Below, piece after piece: positions 25,348 through 33,761 of a DNA stretch of 64,000 bases. Source of the DNA: Acidimicrobiales bacterium. Lineage in GTDB: Bacteria; Actinomycetota; Acidimicrobiia; Acidimicrobiales; MedAcidi-G1. Below the pieces are notes generated by a model. It searched no databases. It had not been told where the DNA came from and saw only the letters and a program-made list of their open reading frames with translations. The stretch lies in assembly GCA_014237715.1 (NCBI GenBank), contig JAAZZG010000005.1, positions 113,197 through 177,196 of the forward strand, read 5' to 3'. A program made the translations under genes and the position numbers. Within the stretch, counting starts at the first letter, position 1; each line of letters opens with the position of its first letter.

Positions 25348-25965
25348 ATGTCAGACGCCTTCCGACGCTGTTTCTCTGGTTGGTGGGCGACGGTGCTTCT
25401 GGGCCTGGTCCTGCTAGCCGCAGCCTGCGGGGGCGGTGACGACTCCACCCTGACCGGTTCGCGTGGTGGCGGTCCGGCCGGCGAAGCGGGCAACGGGCGT
25501 ACCGGAGCCACGTCCTCGATCGTGGAGGTTCGACCCACGCAGCCCGATGCCGAGATCCCCGACTGGGTGGGCGAGGTGGTCAACCTCCACGACCTGGAGG
25601 CCGGGACCTGCTTCAACAGTTACTCGTGGGTTCAGGACGACCGACAGATCGCCATCGACACCCGGGTGCCGTGCCCCGGTCCCCACCAGCACGAGATCTA
25701 CCTGCGGACCGCCCATCCGGCCCGGGCCGGCGCACCGTGGCCGGGGGACCGGGAGATGGAGGCCTATGCCCGTGCCGAGTGCTACGCGGCCTTCGCTGGA
25801 TTCGTGGGACTCATCTTCGAACTCTCGGAACTCGAGTTGGGCTACCTGACCCCGTCACGGACTGACTTCGAGCACGACCGGGCTGTCTTCCGCAACATCC
25901 ACTGCTTCGTCCACCGCTCCGACGGGACCGAGATGGTGGGTACGGCTGCGGGATCCCGCCTCTAG
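25348..25965 (+). CDS. Lipoprotein with septum-formation-like domain
   Basis: A 205-aa lipoprotein: signal peptide with hydrophobic core VLLGLVLLAAAC and the lipobox Cys near residue 27, then a Gly/Ser-rich linker to about 60. The C-terminal domain has paired Cys (LEAGTCFNSY, TRVPCPGPHQHEIY, ARAECYAAF, NIHCFVH) in the pattern of the actinobacterial septum-formation domain, in which V-x-C-x-x-P-H-x-x-E-V recurs. The role is not established. A TACCCT box eight bases before the ATG may be the -10 of a near-leaderless transcript. The stop interlocks with that of the convergent hydrolase in a CTAG. Confidence 0.75.
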   Translation: MSDAFRRCFSGWWATVLLGLVLLAAACGGGDDSTLTGSRGGGPAGEAGNGRTGATSSIVEVRPTQPDAEIPDWVGEVVNLHDLEAGTCFNSYSWVQDDRQIAIDTRVPCPGPHQHEIYLRTAHPARAGAPWPGDREMEAYARAECYAAFAGFVGLIFELSELELGYLTPSRTDFEHDRAVFRNIHCFVHRSDGTEMVGTAAGSRL

Positions 25966-27179
25966 CGGAGATCCACTGGCTGGTCCCCTACCGCGCCTTC
26001 TCTCGGCCGACGGGCCAGCACCAGGGCCAGGCCGGTCCACGACTGGGGGATGGCTCCCAGGCCGGCGCCGGTGTCGGGGTTCCAGTACTCGGCCATGCCC
26101 GAGGCCCATGCCCCTGCCACCGTCGTCCGAACCAGCACCTCAGCAGCCCCCGGCGAACGGGGAGCCACGGCCCGCACCATCAGGTAGGCCAGCTGCGGCC
26201 ACACCGGTCCCCGCCAGTAGGCGTTGGGATCGAAGACGGACTCAGCCCGGTGCACGCCGGTCGGACCGGCCGGTCCGCCGTGGGCCATGGGATCCAGGAG
26301 CTGAGCTACCACCCGGTCGGTCCGCCGCTCATCGTTCTCGACCAGCAGTGGCAGCAGGGCGTCCAGCGTCCGGACCCGGCCCGATCCGTCGGCCGTGGGT
26401 CCGGCGTCCACCCAGGTGCCTAGGTCGTCGTCCCACCGTTCGGCTAGGGCATCGACCAGCTCGTCGGCGGCCGCCGCAAGGTCATGGTCGCCGGTCACCG
26501 TGACCAACTCCCGGGCGTTGAACGCCACCAGGGCATTGAAGCCCGCGGGCGCCACCGCGAACACCGGGTTGGCTACCGCCTCGCCGTCGGGACCGGTCTC
26601 AATGGTCGAGGCCAGCCGGTTCTTCACCGACCGCCACCGATCACGGTCGAAACCGTCGGGACAGTGGTCGTCCCAGCGGGGCGAGTCGTCGGCCCCCGTC
26701 TCCCACGGATGGCAGGCCCGGACGAGGCCCGAGGGGTCACGACGGCGACCCCGCAGCAGGAACCACAAGCCGGCGGTGGCCCGCTCGACCACCTCGCCGT
26801 CGACCGGTTCGCCAGCCCGCACCAGCTCGGCCACCGCATGGCCATACATGGGCGGCTGGGTGATCGACGAGTCGCCCGATCTCCCCCACAGGTCCTCGTG
26901 GAACCCGGGCTGGCGGACGTAGTGCATGTGGGGCACGAACCCCGACGGCGTCTGGGCGGCCAACGCCACCGCCAACTCGCGGCGGGCCCGGTCACTGTCA
27001 CCAAGGGCCAGCCACACCAGGACGTGGAAGCACGAATCCCATAACCACTGCCACGGGTAGACCGTCGAGTTGGGGGCTGCATACCCTTCCGACACCCAGT
27101 GGTCGTCCAACATCGTGCGTACGACGGCCTCCATCGCACCGCTGTCCGGATCCGGGAGACCCATGGCTCGCTGCACCAT
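25962..27179 (-). CDS. GH63-like (MGH1-type) glycoside hydrolase
   Basis: A 405-aa (alpha/alpha)6-barrel hydrolase related to mannosylglycerate/glucosylglycerate hydrolases and glycogen debranching enzymes. It shows W-Q-W-L-W-D-S-C-F-H near residue 33 (the acidic residue is catalytic in this group), GFVPHMHY, SSITQPPMYGHA, a middle CHPWETGADDSPRWDD and Y-W-R-G-P-V-W-P-Q-L near 335. No signal peptide is seen, so it is cytoplasmic. The ATG at 27179 has AAAGGAG in place, but this puts its first 17 bases across the 5' end of the divergent glycosyltransferase gene. Pairing with that gene suggests turnover of a glycoside such as glucosylglycerate; the substrate is inference. Confidence 0.8.
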   Translation of the reverse strand: MVQRAMGLPDPDSGAMEAVVRTMLDDHWVSEGYAAPNSTVYPWQWLWDSCFHVLVWLALGDSDRARRELAVALAAQTPSGFVPHMHYVRQPGFHEDLWGRSGDSSITQPPMYGHAVAELVRAGEPVDGEVVERATAGLWFLLRGRRRDPSGLVRACHPWETGADDSPRWDDHCPDGFDRDRWRSVKNRLASTIETGPDGEAVANPVFAVAPAGFNALVAFNARELVTVTGDHDLAAAADELVDALAERWDDDLGTWVDAGPTADGSGRVRTLDALLPLLVENDERRTDRVVAQLLDPMAHGGPAGPTGVHRAESVFDPNAYWRGPVWPQLAYLMVRAVAPRSPGAAEVLVRTTVAGAWASGMAEYWNPDTGAGLGAIPQSWTGLALVLARRPREGAVGDQPVDLR

Positions 27180-28275
27180 CGTCTCCTTTCGTTTCGGCCC
27201 CACCGACGGCGTTTCGGTGGTGGCTCGGATGTGGGCCGACGCCCTGAGCGGGATCGGCTTCGACGTGGACTGGTTGGCCGGCGGGGTCGAACCCGGCTGG
27301 GACGATCCCCGACCGGTCCGGATCGTAAACGGCCTCGGCATCGGTGACCCGGAACCCCCGGTCCTCGGCTCCCCCGATGCCGGTTCACTGGCCGACGATG
27401 TGGGCGATGCCCTGGCCGGCGCCGATCTGGTGGTGGTGGAGAACCTCTGCACCATCCCGCTGAATCCGACGGCCGCCCGCGTGGTGGCAGGCGTACTGCG
27501 AGGCCGGCCAGCCATCCTCCACCACCACGATCCACCGTGGCAGCGAGAGCGGTTCGCCCACATGACCGACCTCCCTCCTGACGATGCAGCCTGGCGCCAC
27601 GTCACGATCAACGACCTCACCCGGAGGCAGATGGCCGACCGGGGGTTGACCGCGTGGACCATCCGCAACGGATTCGATCCTGACCCGCCGATCGGTGACC
27701 GGGACGGCACCCGCGGTCGCCTCGGCCTCCATCCCGACGACCTGCTGGTGGTGCATCCCGTCCGGGCCATTCCCCGCAAAGCGGTCGATCGGGCGATCGC
27801 CCTCACCGAGGCGCTCGGCGGGAGTCGGCCTTCCGGTGGTCGCCCGGCCACCTACTGGCTACCCGGGCCGGCCGAGGACGGCTACGGCCCCGAGTTAGCC
27901 GACCTGATGGCCGCTGCCCGGTGCCCGGTGATCCGCCACCCGGCTGCCTCACGGGCCGACCTGTACGCGGCGGCCGACGTGGTGGCCTTCCCCTCGACCT
28001 GGGAGGGCTTCGGCAACCCACCGGTGGAAGCCGCGCTGGCCCGCCGACCAGCCACAATCGGGACCTATCCGGTGGCTGACGAATTGCGGGCCCTCGGCTT
28101 TCGTTGGTTCGACGCTGCTGAGCCCGGCCCGCTCGTCGCGTGGCTGACCGCACCAGCTGACCAACAGGTCGAACTACTGGACCACAACCAGCGGGTGGCG
28201 GCCACCGAGTTGTCCACGGATCGCATGGCGGCCGAACTGGAAACGCTCATCACCGAGGCAGGCTGGATGCCGTGA
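27163..28275 (+). CDS. GT4-family glycosyltransferase
   Basis: A 370-aa GT-B retaining glycosyltransferase. The N-terminal Gly-rich acceptor site is V-S-F-R-F-G-P-T-D-G-V-S near residue 10. The linker has HVTINDLTRRQM, the donor site VHPVRAIPRKAVDRAI, and the E-x7-E signature is FPSTWEGFGNPPVEAAL near 290. The protein is soluble. It resembles sugar transferases acting on small acceptors rather than cell-wall polymers, which fits the divergent MGH1-type hydrolase. The start ATG at 27163, with GGGAG upstream, lies inside the 5' end of that gene. The stop overlaps the next small membrane gene by four bases. Confidence 0.82.
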   Translation: MARCTIVSFRFGPTDGVSVVARMWADALSGIGFDVDWLAGGVEPGWDDPRPVRIVNGLGIGDPEPPVLGSPDAGSLADDVGDALAGADLVVVENLCTIPLNPTAARVVAGVLRGRPAILHHHDPPWQRERFAHMTDLPPDDAAWRHVTINDLTRRQMADRGLTAWTIRNGFDPDPPIGDRDGTRGRLGLHPDDLLVVHPVRAIPRKAVDRAIALTEALGGSRPSGGRPATYWLPGPAEDGYGPELADLMAAARCPVIRHPAASRADLYAAADVVAFPSTWEGFGNPPVEAALARRPATIGTYPVADELRALGFRWFDAAEPGPLVAWLTAPADQQVELLDHNQRVAATELSTDRMAAELETLITEAGWMP

Positions 28276-28550
28276 ACGATCCGATCCTCGTACGACGGGC
28301 CCGGCTGGCCCGAGTGGCCAGTGTCGGTCAGCGGCTGGGCTACCTCGCCTACCTGGTGGCCATTGTCGTGTTCGCCGTGGGCCTGACTACCGGCTTCACC
28401 GACGCCTTCGCCACCACTCTGGTGGTGCTGCTGGTGGCCGGATCCTTCGTGCTGGCTCCGGCCATCGTGCTCCACTACGCCGTACGCGCCGCTGCCGAAG
28501 AGGAACGAGCCGCGGAGCGGGCTGGAGAACAGACCACTCCTAACCCCTAG
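28272..28550 (+). CDS. Small two-helix membrane protein
   Basis: A 92-aa protein starting at the GTG that overlaps the glycosyltransferase stop (GTGA). It has two predicted membrane helices (LGYLAYLVAIVVFAVGL and TTLVVLLVAGSFVLAPAIVLHYAV), a basic N-terminal segment and an acidic/basic coiled tail (AAAEEERAAERAGE). No family was recognised. The overlap suggests it is co-translated with the glycosyltransferase, perhaps as its membrane tether. Confidence 0.7.
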   Translation: MNDPILVRRARLARVASVGQRLGYLAYLVAIVVFAVGLTTGFTDAFATTLVVLLVAGSFVLAPAIVLHYAVRAAAEEERAAERAGEQTTPNP

Positions 28551-28642
28551 TCGGCAACCGGTGGCCGAAATCCGGGTCGGCCCGGAGGAGGAATCCCCGT
28601 CCGGTTGGTCGCCGGGTACCGACCTGTGCCTACCGTCACACA

Positions 28643-29317
28643 ATGGCGAACGAAACACTGGCCGCCGAGGTCCTGAAAAACACGGTCCCCGACGACAAGG
28701 TCAGGGATGAGAAGGAGACAGCCCCCCGGGCTCGTCGACGTTCGACGGCGACCCGTATGCCCGCCGCCGAGCGGCGTCGCCAGATCCTCGACGTGGCCAT
28801 CGAGACGTTCGCCCGATCTGGCTACCACGACACCTCGATGAACGCCATTGCCCGCGAGGCCGGCGTCACCAAGCCCGTCCTGTACCAGCACTTCGCCTCC
28901 AAGCACGAGTTGTTCGAGCTCCTGCTGGCCGAGACGGGCGACCACCTGATGCGGGCCATCGAAACCGCATCACACGAGGAGACGCCCCGCGAGCGGGTCG
29001 AAGCCGGCTTCCGGGCCTTCTTCCACTTCTTCGAGGATCAACCGTCGGCGTTCACCGTCCTCTACGGCTCGGGCCTGGCCACCGAACCCGAGTTTCGTCG
29101 CGTCGTCCGCCGGGTCCGCGACACGTTTGCCGAACACCTAACCGGTCTGGTGGGCAACCGGAACCACGACGAGGCCCTCGCCCTGGCGGCCGGCATTAAC
29201 GGCCTGTCCGAGGGGATGATCCGCCACTGGATGCACGAGGGGCGAACCCGTCCGGCCGACGAAATGGCTGCCCTGGCCGCCCGTCTGGCGTGGGGCGGCG
29301 TCGAGTCGCTGATCTGA
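28643..29317 (+). CDS. TetR-family transcriptional regulator
   Basis: A 224-aa one-component repressor. Residues about 40-95 form the TetR DNA-binding domain: RRRQILDVAIETFARSGYHDTSMNAIAREAGVTKPVLYQHFASKHELFELLL. The ligand domain follows (FRAFFHFFEDQPSAFTVLYGSG) and resembles TetR proteins that control fatty-acid or efflux genes. The first ~38 residues are a charged extension; a later start at about residue 39 (M-P-A-A-E-R-R) is possible. The target and ligand are unknown; no obvious operator was found in the short upstream gap. Confidence 0.85.
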   Translation: MANETLAAEVLKNTVPDDKVRDEKETAPRARRRSTATRMPAAERRRQILDVAIETFARSGYHDTSMNAIAREAGVTKPVLYQHFASKHELFELLLAETGDHLMRAIETASHEETPRERVEAGFRAFFHFFEDQPSAFTVLYGSGLATEPEFRRVVRRVRDTFAEHLTGLVGNRNHDEALALAAGINGLSEGMIRHWMHEGRTRPADEMAALAARLAWGGVESLI

Positions 29318-29404
29318 TCCGTTCCTGAAAGTCCAGTGGTTCAGGAATCCGTCGCTCAGGAACCGGCCGCGCGAGAATCCGACGAATTTGCGCGGGACAA
29401 CGGT

Positions 29405-29896
29405 TCAGTCCAGAGGAACCGGCGAGATGTCGATCGGTTCGTCCGGTAGGTCACCGGCCACGATCGGGCTGAGGTGTTCTCGCAACAGGGCCGGTAGCAG
29501 CGGTTCGTCGGACGCCAGCAGATCCTCGAGGGCCCACCATCGGGCGCCCATGAACGCCGCGGCCTCCAGCGCCTCGAGGTGTCGGGGCTGATAGTCGCCC
29601 CCGTCGCACCAGGCCACGTGAATCTTCTCGTGGCTGTCGAAGAAGTACCCGCCGAACGTGAACTGGACGTGCTGGGTCCAGATGACCGGACCCATCTCCA
29701 CGTTCTCGATGCCCGTCTCCTCGTAGAGCTCGCGGGCCGCAGCGGTAGCGCTGTCCTCACCCCGGTCGATGCCGCCACCGGGAATTTCCCACCAGGCCGG
29801 CTTGTAAGGGTCCAGCGGATCCTCGGCATTGACGAGGAAGATCTGACCCTCGCGGTCCAACAGGACGACCCGGGCCGCCGGCCTCTTCAGGAACAC
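29405..29896 (-). CDS. Nudix hydrolase
   Basis: A 163-aa Nudix protein. The box is complete: G-G-G-I-D-R-G-E-D, then A-A-R-E-L-Y-E-E-T-G-I near residues 45-65. An ARVVLLDREGQIFLV opening and a WWALEDLLASD element resemble mutator-type pyrophosphatases. The substrate is unknown. The start is uncertain: no ATG follows the upstream fur stop, so I chose the GTG at 29894-29896, 28 bases after that stop. It is downstream of the Fur-family gene on the same strand. Confidence 0.75.
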   Translation of the reverse strand: MFLKRPAARVVLLDREGQIFLVNAEDPLDPYKPAWWEIPGGGIDRGEDSATAAARELYEETGIENVEMGPVIWTQHVQFTFGGYFFDSHEKIHVAWCDGGDYQPRHLEALEAAAFMGARWWALEDLLASDEPLLPALLREHLSPIVAGDLPDEPIDISPVPLD

Positions 29897-29924
29897 GACG
29901 GCGAGACCCCGTAGGAAGACACGG

Positions 29925-30410
29925 TCAGCGGCAGTCGGCGCATCGGCCAACCATGTCGAAGCGGTGGGCATCCACCCGGAAGCCCCGTTCGGCCGCCACG
30001 GCGGCCAACTCGGCCACCCGCCGCTCGAACTCGTCGGGCACCTCAAAGTCGTCGATGCGGCCACAGCCGTCACACACCAGATGGTGGTGGTGACCGGTGA
30101 GGGACTCGTGTAGCTCAAACCGTGCGTGGTCGTCGCCCGAATCGACCCGGCGGACCACCGCGGCGTCTACTAACTCTCCGAGGTTTCGATAGGCCGAGCT
30201 CTGGGCGAGGACCCTCCCCACATCGGGCTCACCGTCGAGGATCTCCGGCAGCGTGAGGGGGCGACCAGCGGCGGCCAGGACCTGGACCACCGCGTGACGC
30301 GACCGGCTGTACCGCATTCCTCCGGCCCGGAGTCGACGACCGATGACCACGTGCAGGTCGTCGACCACGTGGCGGTGATCATCAGTGGAGCCGGGCCTGG
30401 AATCTGACAC
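29925..30410 (-). CDS. Fur-family metal-responsive regulator
   Basis: A 161-aa Fur-superfamily repressor. The winged helix lies at about 20-95 (RYSRSRHAVVQVLAAAGRPLTLPEIL, QSSAYRNLGELVDAAVVRRV). The dimerisation domain has the HHHHLVCDGCG metal site and a C-terminal C-A-D-C pair for structural zinc. The two C-x-x-C pairs exclude a Cys-poor paralogue. Zur, Fur and related types cannot be told apart here, and no target operon lies nearby. An AT-poor upstream gap shows no recognisable box. Confidence 0.85.
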   Translation of the reverse strand: MSDSRPGSTDDHRHVVDDLHVVIGRRLRAGGMRYSRSRHAVVQVLAAAGRPLTLPEILDGEPDVGRVLAQSSAYRNLGELVDAAVVRRVDSGDDHARFELHESLTGHHHHLVCDGCGRIDDFEVPDEFERRVAELAAVAAERGFRVDAHRFDMVGRCADCR

Positions 30411-30495
30411 GTTGGCGATCCTAGGACCACCAACCCTTGCCGGGAATCAGTGGGAACGTGGGTACACAGCGGAAACGCCCCACCGGTGGAAGGTG

Positions 30496-30984
30496 TCAGG
30501 CGGGGTGCTTTCGCATGAGGGCGTTCCGACGGGCACGACACACCATCTCGTCCCTCGTGTTGTGGGCCCGATGCTCGAAGGTCACGATCCCGGCGTCGGG
30601 ACGGGAGCGCGAGGCCCGGGCCGCTACCACCTCGGTCTCGAACCGGAGCGTGTCGCCGATCAGTACGGGCGCCGGGAAGATCGTCTCCTCGAAGCCCAGA
30701 TTGGCCACCGTGGTGCCCAGCGTCGTGTCACCCACGCTCACCCCGACCACCAACCCCAGGGTCAGCAAGCTGTTCACCAGGCGTTCGCCGAACTCGGTGC
30801 CGGCCGCAAACTCGGCATCGAGGTGCAGGGGCTGCGGGTTGTGGGTCATGAGACAGAACTGGAGGTTGTCGGCCTCGGTGATGGTGCGGGTCAGGGCATG
30901 GCGCACCACGAGGCCCACCGGCAGTTCCTCGAACCAACGGCCCGAGGCACCATGCTCTACCTGTCGTTCATCGCCGTCGCCCAT
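30496..30984 (-). CDS. MaoC-like hot-dog dehydratase
   Basis: A 162-aa hot-dog fold protein of the MaoC dehydratase family. The hydratase site is [17 protein letters not shown] near residue 38 (Asp and His catalytic), followed by [18 protein letters not shown] and [15 protein letters not shown]. The pattern is closest to bacterial enoyl-CoA or related CoA-ester hydratases. It is divergent from the acetoacetyl-CoA synthetase gene across 75 bases, which would suit a shared CoA-ester pathway. Confidence 0.82.
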   Translation of the reverse strand: MGDGDERQVEHGASGRWFEELPVGLVVRHALTRTITEADNLQFCLMTHNPQPLHLDAEFAAGTEFGERLVNSLLTLGLVVGVSVGDTTLGTTVANLGFEETIFPAPVLIGDTLRFETEVVAARASRSRPDAGIVTFEHRAHNTRDEMVCRARRNALMRKHPA

Positions 30985-31059
30985 CCCCCGCAGTCTGACC
31001 CGTCGGACAGTCGCCGGTTGCAGCGGCCTACACCGGGCGACTGGCTAGTTTCAGCAGTC

Positions 31060-33018
31060 GTGAGCAGCCCCCTGTGGATCCCCGACGACGCCCGGGTGGC
31101 GGGGACCCAGGTCGACGGGTTCCGACGGTCCGTGGGGGTCGACGGCGGCTACCACGAACTCCACCGGTGGTCAGTCGACAATCCGGCCGATTTCTGGCAG
31201 GCCGCGTGGGGCCAGCTGGGCGTGGTCGGTGACCCCGGAACCACTGTGCTGGCTCATGACGGGTCCGGTCACCTCACCGGCACCCGCTTCTTCCCCGACG
31301 GACGCCTGAACTTCGCCGAAAACCTCCTGGGCGTCGCGGACAACCGTCCTGCACTGGTGTTCCGTGGCGAGGACCCCGAGGTGGCTGGCGCACGACATAC
31401 CCTGACCCGTCGGGACCTCCACCATCTGGTGTCACGCCTCCAGCAGGCCATGCTGGAACTCGGGGTAGAGCCCGGCGACCGGGTGGCTGCATGGATGCCC
31501 AACGTGCCCGAGACCTGCGCCGTGATGCTGGCCGCCGCGTCCATCGGCGCAACCTTCTCGTCGACGTCGCCTGACTTCGGGGCCTCCGGGGTGATCGACC
31601 GATTCGGGCAGATCCGGCCTGTGGTCCTCTTCGCCTCCGACGGCTATCGCTACGGCGGGCGCCGCCACAACGTCACCGGGCGCCTGGCCGAGGTAGCCGA
31701 TGCCCTGCCTGCCCTGAAGCGCCTCGTCGTGGTTCCCGAAGATCCGCTGGCCGGCCCGGTCGGTCTGCTGCCCGACGGGGCCATCACGTTGGACGAGTTC
31801 CTCGCGCCGCACCAGGCCGACGTGGTCCGGTACGTGGACCTCCCCTTTGACCACCCTCTGTACGTCCTGTACTCGTCGGGCACCACCGGACGCCCCAAAT
31901 GCATCGTCCACCGGGCGGGCGGCATTCTCCTCAAGCACCTGGTCGAACATCGTCTGCAGTGCGACGTCCGGGCCGGCGACCGGGTCTTCTACTTCACGAC
32001 GGCCGGTTGGATGATGTGGAACTGGTTGGTCTCCGGACTGGCCGCCGACGCCACCGTGGTCCTCTACGACGGCTCACCCTTCCAACCCGACGGCAGTCGC
32101 CTCTTCGACCTGGCCGACGAGTGCGACCTCACGTTCCTGGGGGTGTCGGCCAAGTTCATCGACTCGGTGGCCGCCGCCGGACTCCGTCCCGTCGAAACCC
32201 ATGCACTGGACAACCTCCGGACGGTCTGCTCCACCGGCAGCCCCCTCAGCCACGAGGGATTCGCCCACGTGTACGCCGACTGGTCGCCCGAAGTGCATCT
32301 GGCGTCGATCTCCGGAGGCACAGACCTCTGCGGCTGCCTGGTGGCCGGACACCCCGCCGGGCCGGTCCACGCCGGGCAGATCCAGGGGCCGGTCCTAGGG
32401 ATGGGCATGGACGTGGTGGACGAAGACGGCGCCACGACCGGTCCCGGGGTTCACGGCGAGCTGGTGTGTCGGACAGCGTTCCCGTCCATGCCACTGGGCT
32501 TCTGGGACGACCCCGGCGACAAGCGGTACCGCGCCGCCTACTTCGACCGGTTCGAGGGGCTCTGGCACCAGGGCGACTTCGCCGAACGCACCCCCGAGGG
32601 CGGCTTCGTCATCCACGGGCGGTCCGACGCCACCCTCAACCCGGGCGGGGTACGGATCGGCACCGCGGAGATCTACCGACGGGTCGAGCATCTCAACGAG
32701 ATCGTCGAGGCACTCGTCATCGGTCAGCCGTGGCAGGGCGACGTCCGGGTAGTCCTGTTCGTGGTGACCGCCGACGGCGTGGTACTTGACGACGACCTCC
32801 GGGACCGGATCCGCACCGACGTGCGGATGGGCGCATCACCGCGCCACGTACCGGCGGTGATCCTCGAGGTGCCCGAGCTGCCCCGCACCCGATCGGGCAA
32901 GCTCGTGGAGCTGGCCGTGCGTGCCGTGGTGGAGGGCCGGCCGATCACCAACGTCGAGGCGCTGGCCAACCCCGAGACCCTCGACCACTTCCGGGACCTT
33001 CCGGAACTGGTGCCATGA
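31060..33018 (+). CDS. Acetoacetyl-CoA synthetase (acetoacetate-CoA ligase)
   Basis: A 652-aa adenylate-forming enzyme, the length typical for acetoacetyl-CoA synthetases. It activates acetoacetate, from ketone bodies or polyhydroxybutyrate, to acetoacetyl-CoA. Motifs are Y-V-L-Y-S-S-G-T-T-G-R-P-K near 270, then FTTAGWMMWNWLVSGLA and VCSTGSPLSHEGFAHVY. The GGTDLCGC adenine motif follows, and the C-terminal catalytic Lys lies in T-R-S-G-K-L-V-E. The N-terminal F-W-Q-A-A-W block is the ACAS domain. The GTG at 31060 gives the family length; the longer frame to 30385 runs antisense to the MaoC gene. Confidence 0.9.
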   Translation: MSSPLWIPDDARVAGTQVDGFRRSVGVDGGYHELHRWSVDNPADFWQAAWGQLGVVGDPGTTVLAHDGSGHLTGTRFFPDGRLNFAENLLGVADNRPALVFRGEDPEVAGARHTLTRRDLHHLVSRLQQAMLELGVEPGDRVAAWMPNVPETCAVMLAAASIGATFSSTSPDFGASGVIDRFGQIRPVVLFASDGYRYGGRRHNVTGRLAEVADALPALKRLVVVPEDPLAGPVGLLPDGAITLDEFLAPHQADVVRYVDLPFDHPLYVLYSSGTTGRPKCIVHRAGGILLKHLVEHRLQCDVRAGDRVFYFTTAGWMMWNWLVSGLAADATVVLYDGSPFQPDGSRLFDLADECDLTFLGVSAKFIDSVAAAGLRPVETHALDNLRTVCSTGSPLSHEGFAHVYADWSPEVHLASISGGTDLCGCLVAGHPAGPVHAGQIQGPVLGMGMDVVDEDGATTGPGVHGELVCRTAFPSMPLGFWDDPGDKRYRAAYFDRFEGLWHQGDFAERTPEGGFVIHGRSDATLNPGGVRIGTAEIYRRVEHLNEIVEALVIGQPWQGDVRVVLFVVTADGVVLDDDLRDRIRTDVRMGASPRHVPAVILEVPELPRTRSGKLVELAVRAVVEGRPITNVEALANPETLDHFRDLPELVP

Positions 33019-33060
33019 CCCGGGACCTCTGAGAGGGGTCGGTCACCAGCCGACTCCCTG

Positions 33061-33080
33061 CCGGCCGACCATTAGGCCGG
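33061..33080. terminator. Hairpin between convergent genes
   Basis: Perfect 6-bp stem CCGGCC (33061-33066) and GGCCGG (33075-33080) around GACCATTA, between the acetoacetyl-CoA synthetase stop and the phosphatase stop. No T-tract. Confidence 0.5.
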
Positions 33081-33092
33081 TCACTAGCCCGG

Positions 33093-33713
33093 TCAAATGT
33101 CGCTGAGGGACACTCCAGCCACCTGTAGGTGACCCAGTTCGTTCATGGAACGCACCGACCGGTGCCCGGCCGATGACGCTGCCACCCGGGCCACCGACGT
33201 GTAGTGGGCCTCATAGAACATCACCCGCCCGATGCCCAGCAGGTGGGACAGGTAGGCCGACACCACCCCGCCGTGACAACCCACGGCAACGGTCCGCCCC
33301 GGGTTGGCGGCGATGATCCGGTCCATTCCCTCGACCACCTGGGCCTGAAAGGCCTCGGGGTCGGGCAGGTCGTCGCCGGCCATCATCGCCTCCCAGCGGG
33401 GGTCACCGCTGGCCTTTAGGTGCTCAATGGGGATGTACTCCGGCTCACCCTGGTCGTACTCGTTGACCATCGGCTCGATGACCAACTCGAGACCCAGGCG
33501 GGCAGCCAATGGCGCCACCGTCTGCTGCGCCCGGGCCTTGGGACTGGCGTACACGGCGTCGATCCGCTGGGCGGTCGGCGGGTTCACGAACCAGTCGGCC
33601 AGCGCCTCGGCCTGTCGGCAGCCCAGCTCAGACAGCACCGGATCGGCCTCGGCCCCGGTGTCACGGTTGTCGACGGTGACCGGGAGGCCGTGGCGGATCA
33701 GTAGGAGCTCCAT
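33093..33713 (-). CDS. Histidine phosphatase family protein
   Basis: A 206-aa cytoplasmic histidine phosphatase. The acceptor motif is L-L-I-R-H-G-L-P near residue 8, the second His lies in VGCHGGVVSAYLSHLLG near 150, and SPKARAQQTV supplies the Arg. A substrate is not predictable. I chose the ATG at 33711-33713 (MELLLIRHG). The same frame stays open to 34841, but that extension is antisense to the oxidoreductase gene and is not family sequence. Confidence 0.83.
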   Translation of the reverse strand: MELLLIRHGLPVTVDNRDTGAEADPVLSELGCRQAEALADWFVNPPTAQRIDAVYASPKARAQQTVAPLAARLGLELVIEPMVNEYDQGEPEYIPIEHLKASGDPRWEAMMAGDDLPDPEAFQAQVVEGMDRIIAANPGRTVAVGCHGGVVSAYLSHLLGIGRVMFYEAHYTSVARVAASSAGHRSVRSMNELGHLQVAGVSLSDI

Positions 33714-33761
33714 GACCGGCGGACAGTAGCGGCGCGACCGGCCCCCGCTACCTTCGGCGCC

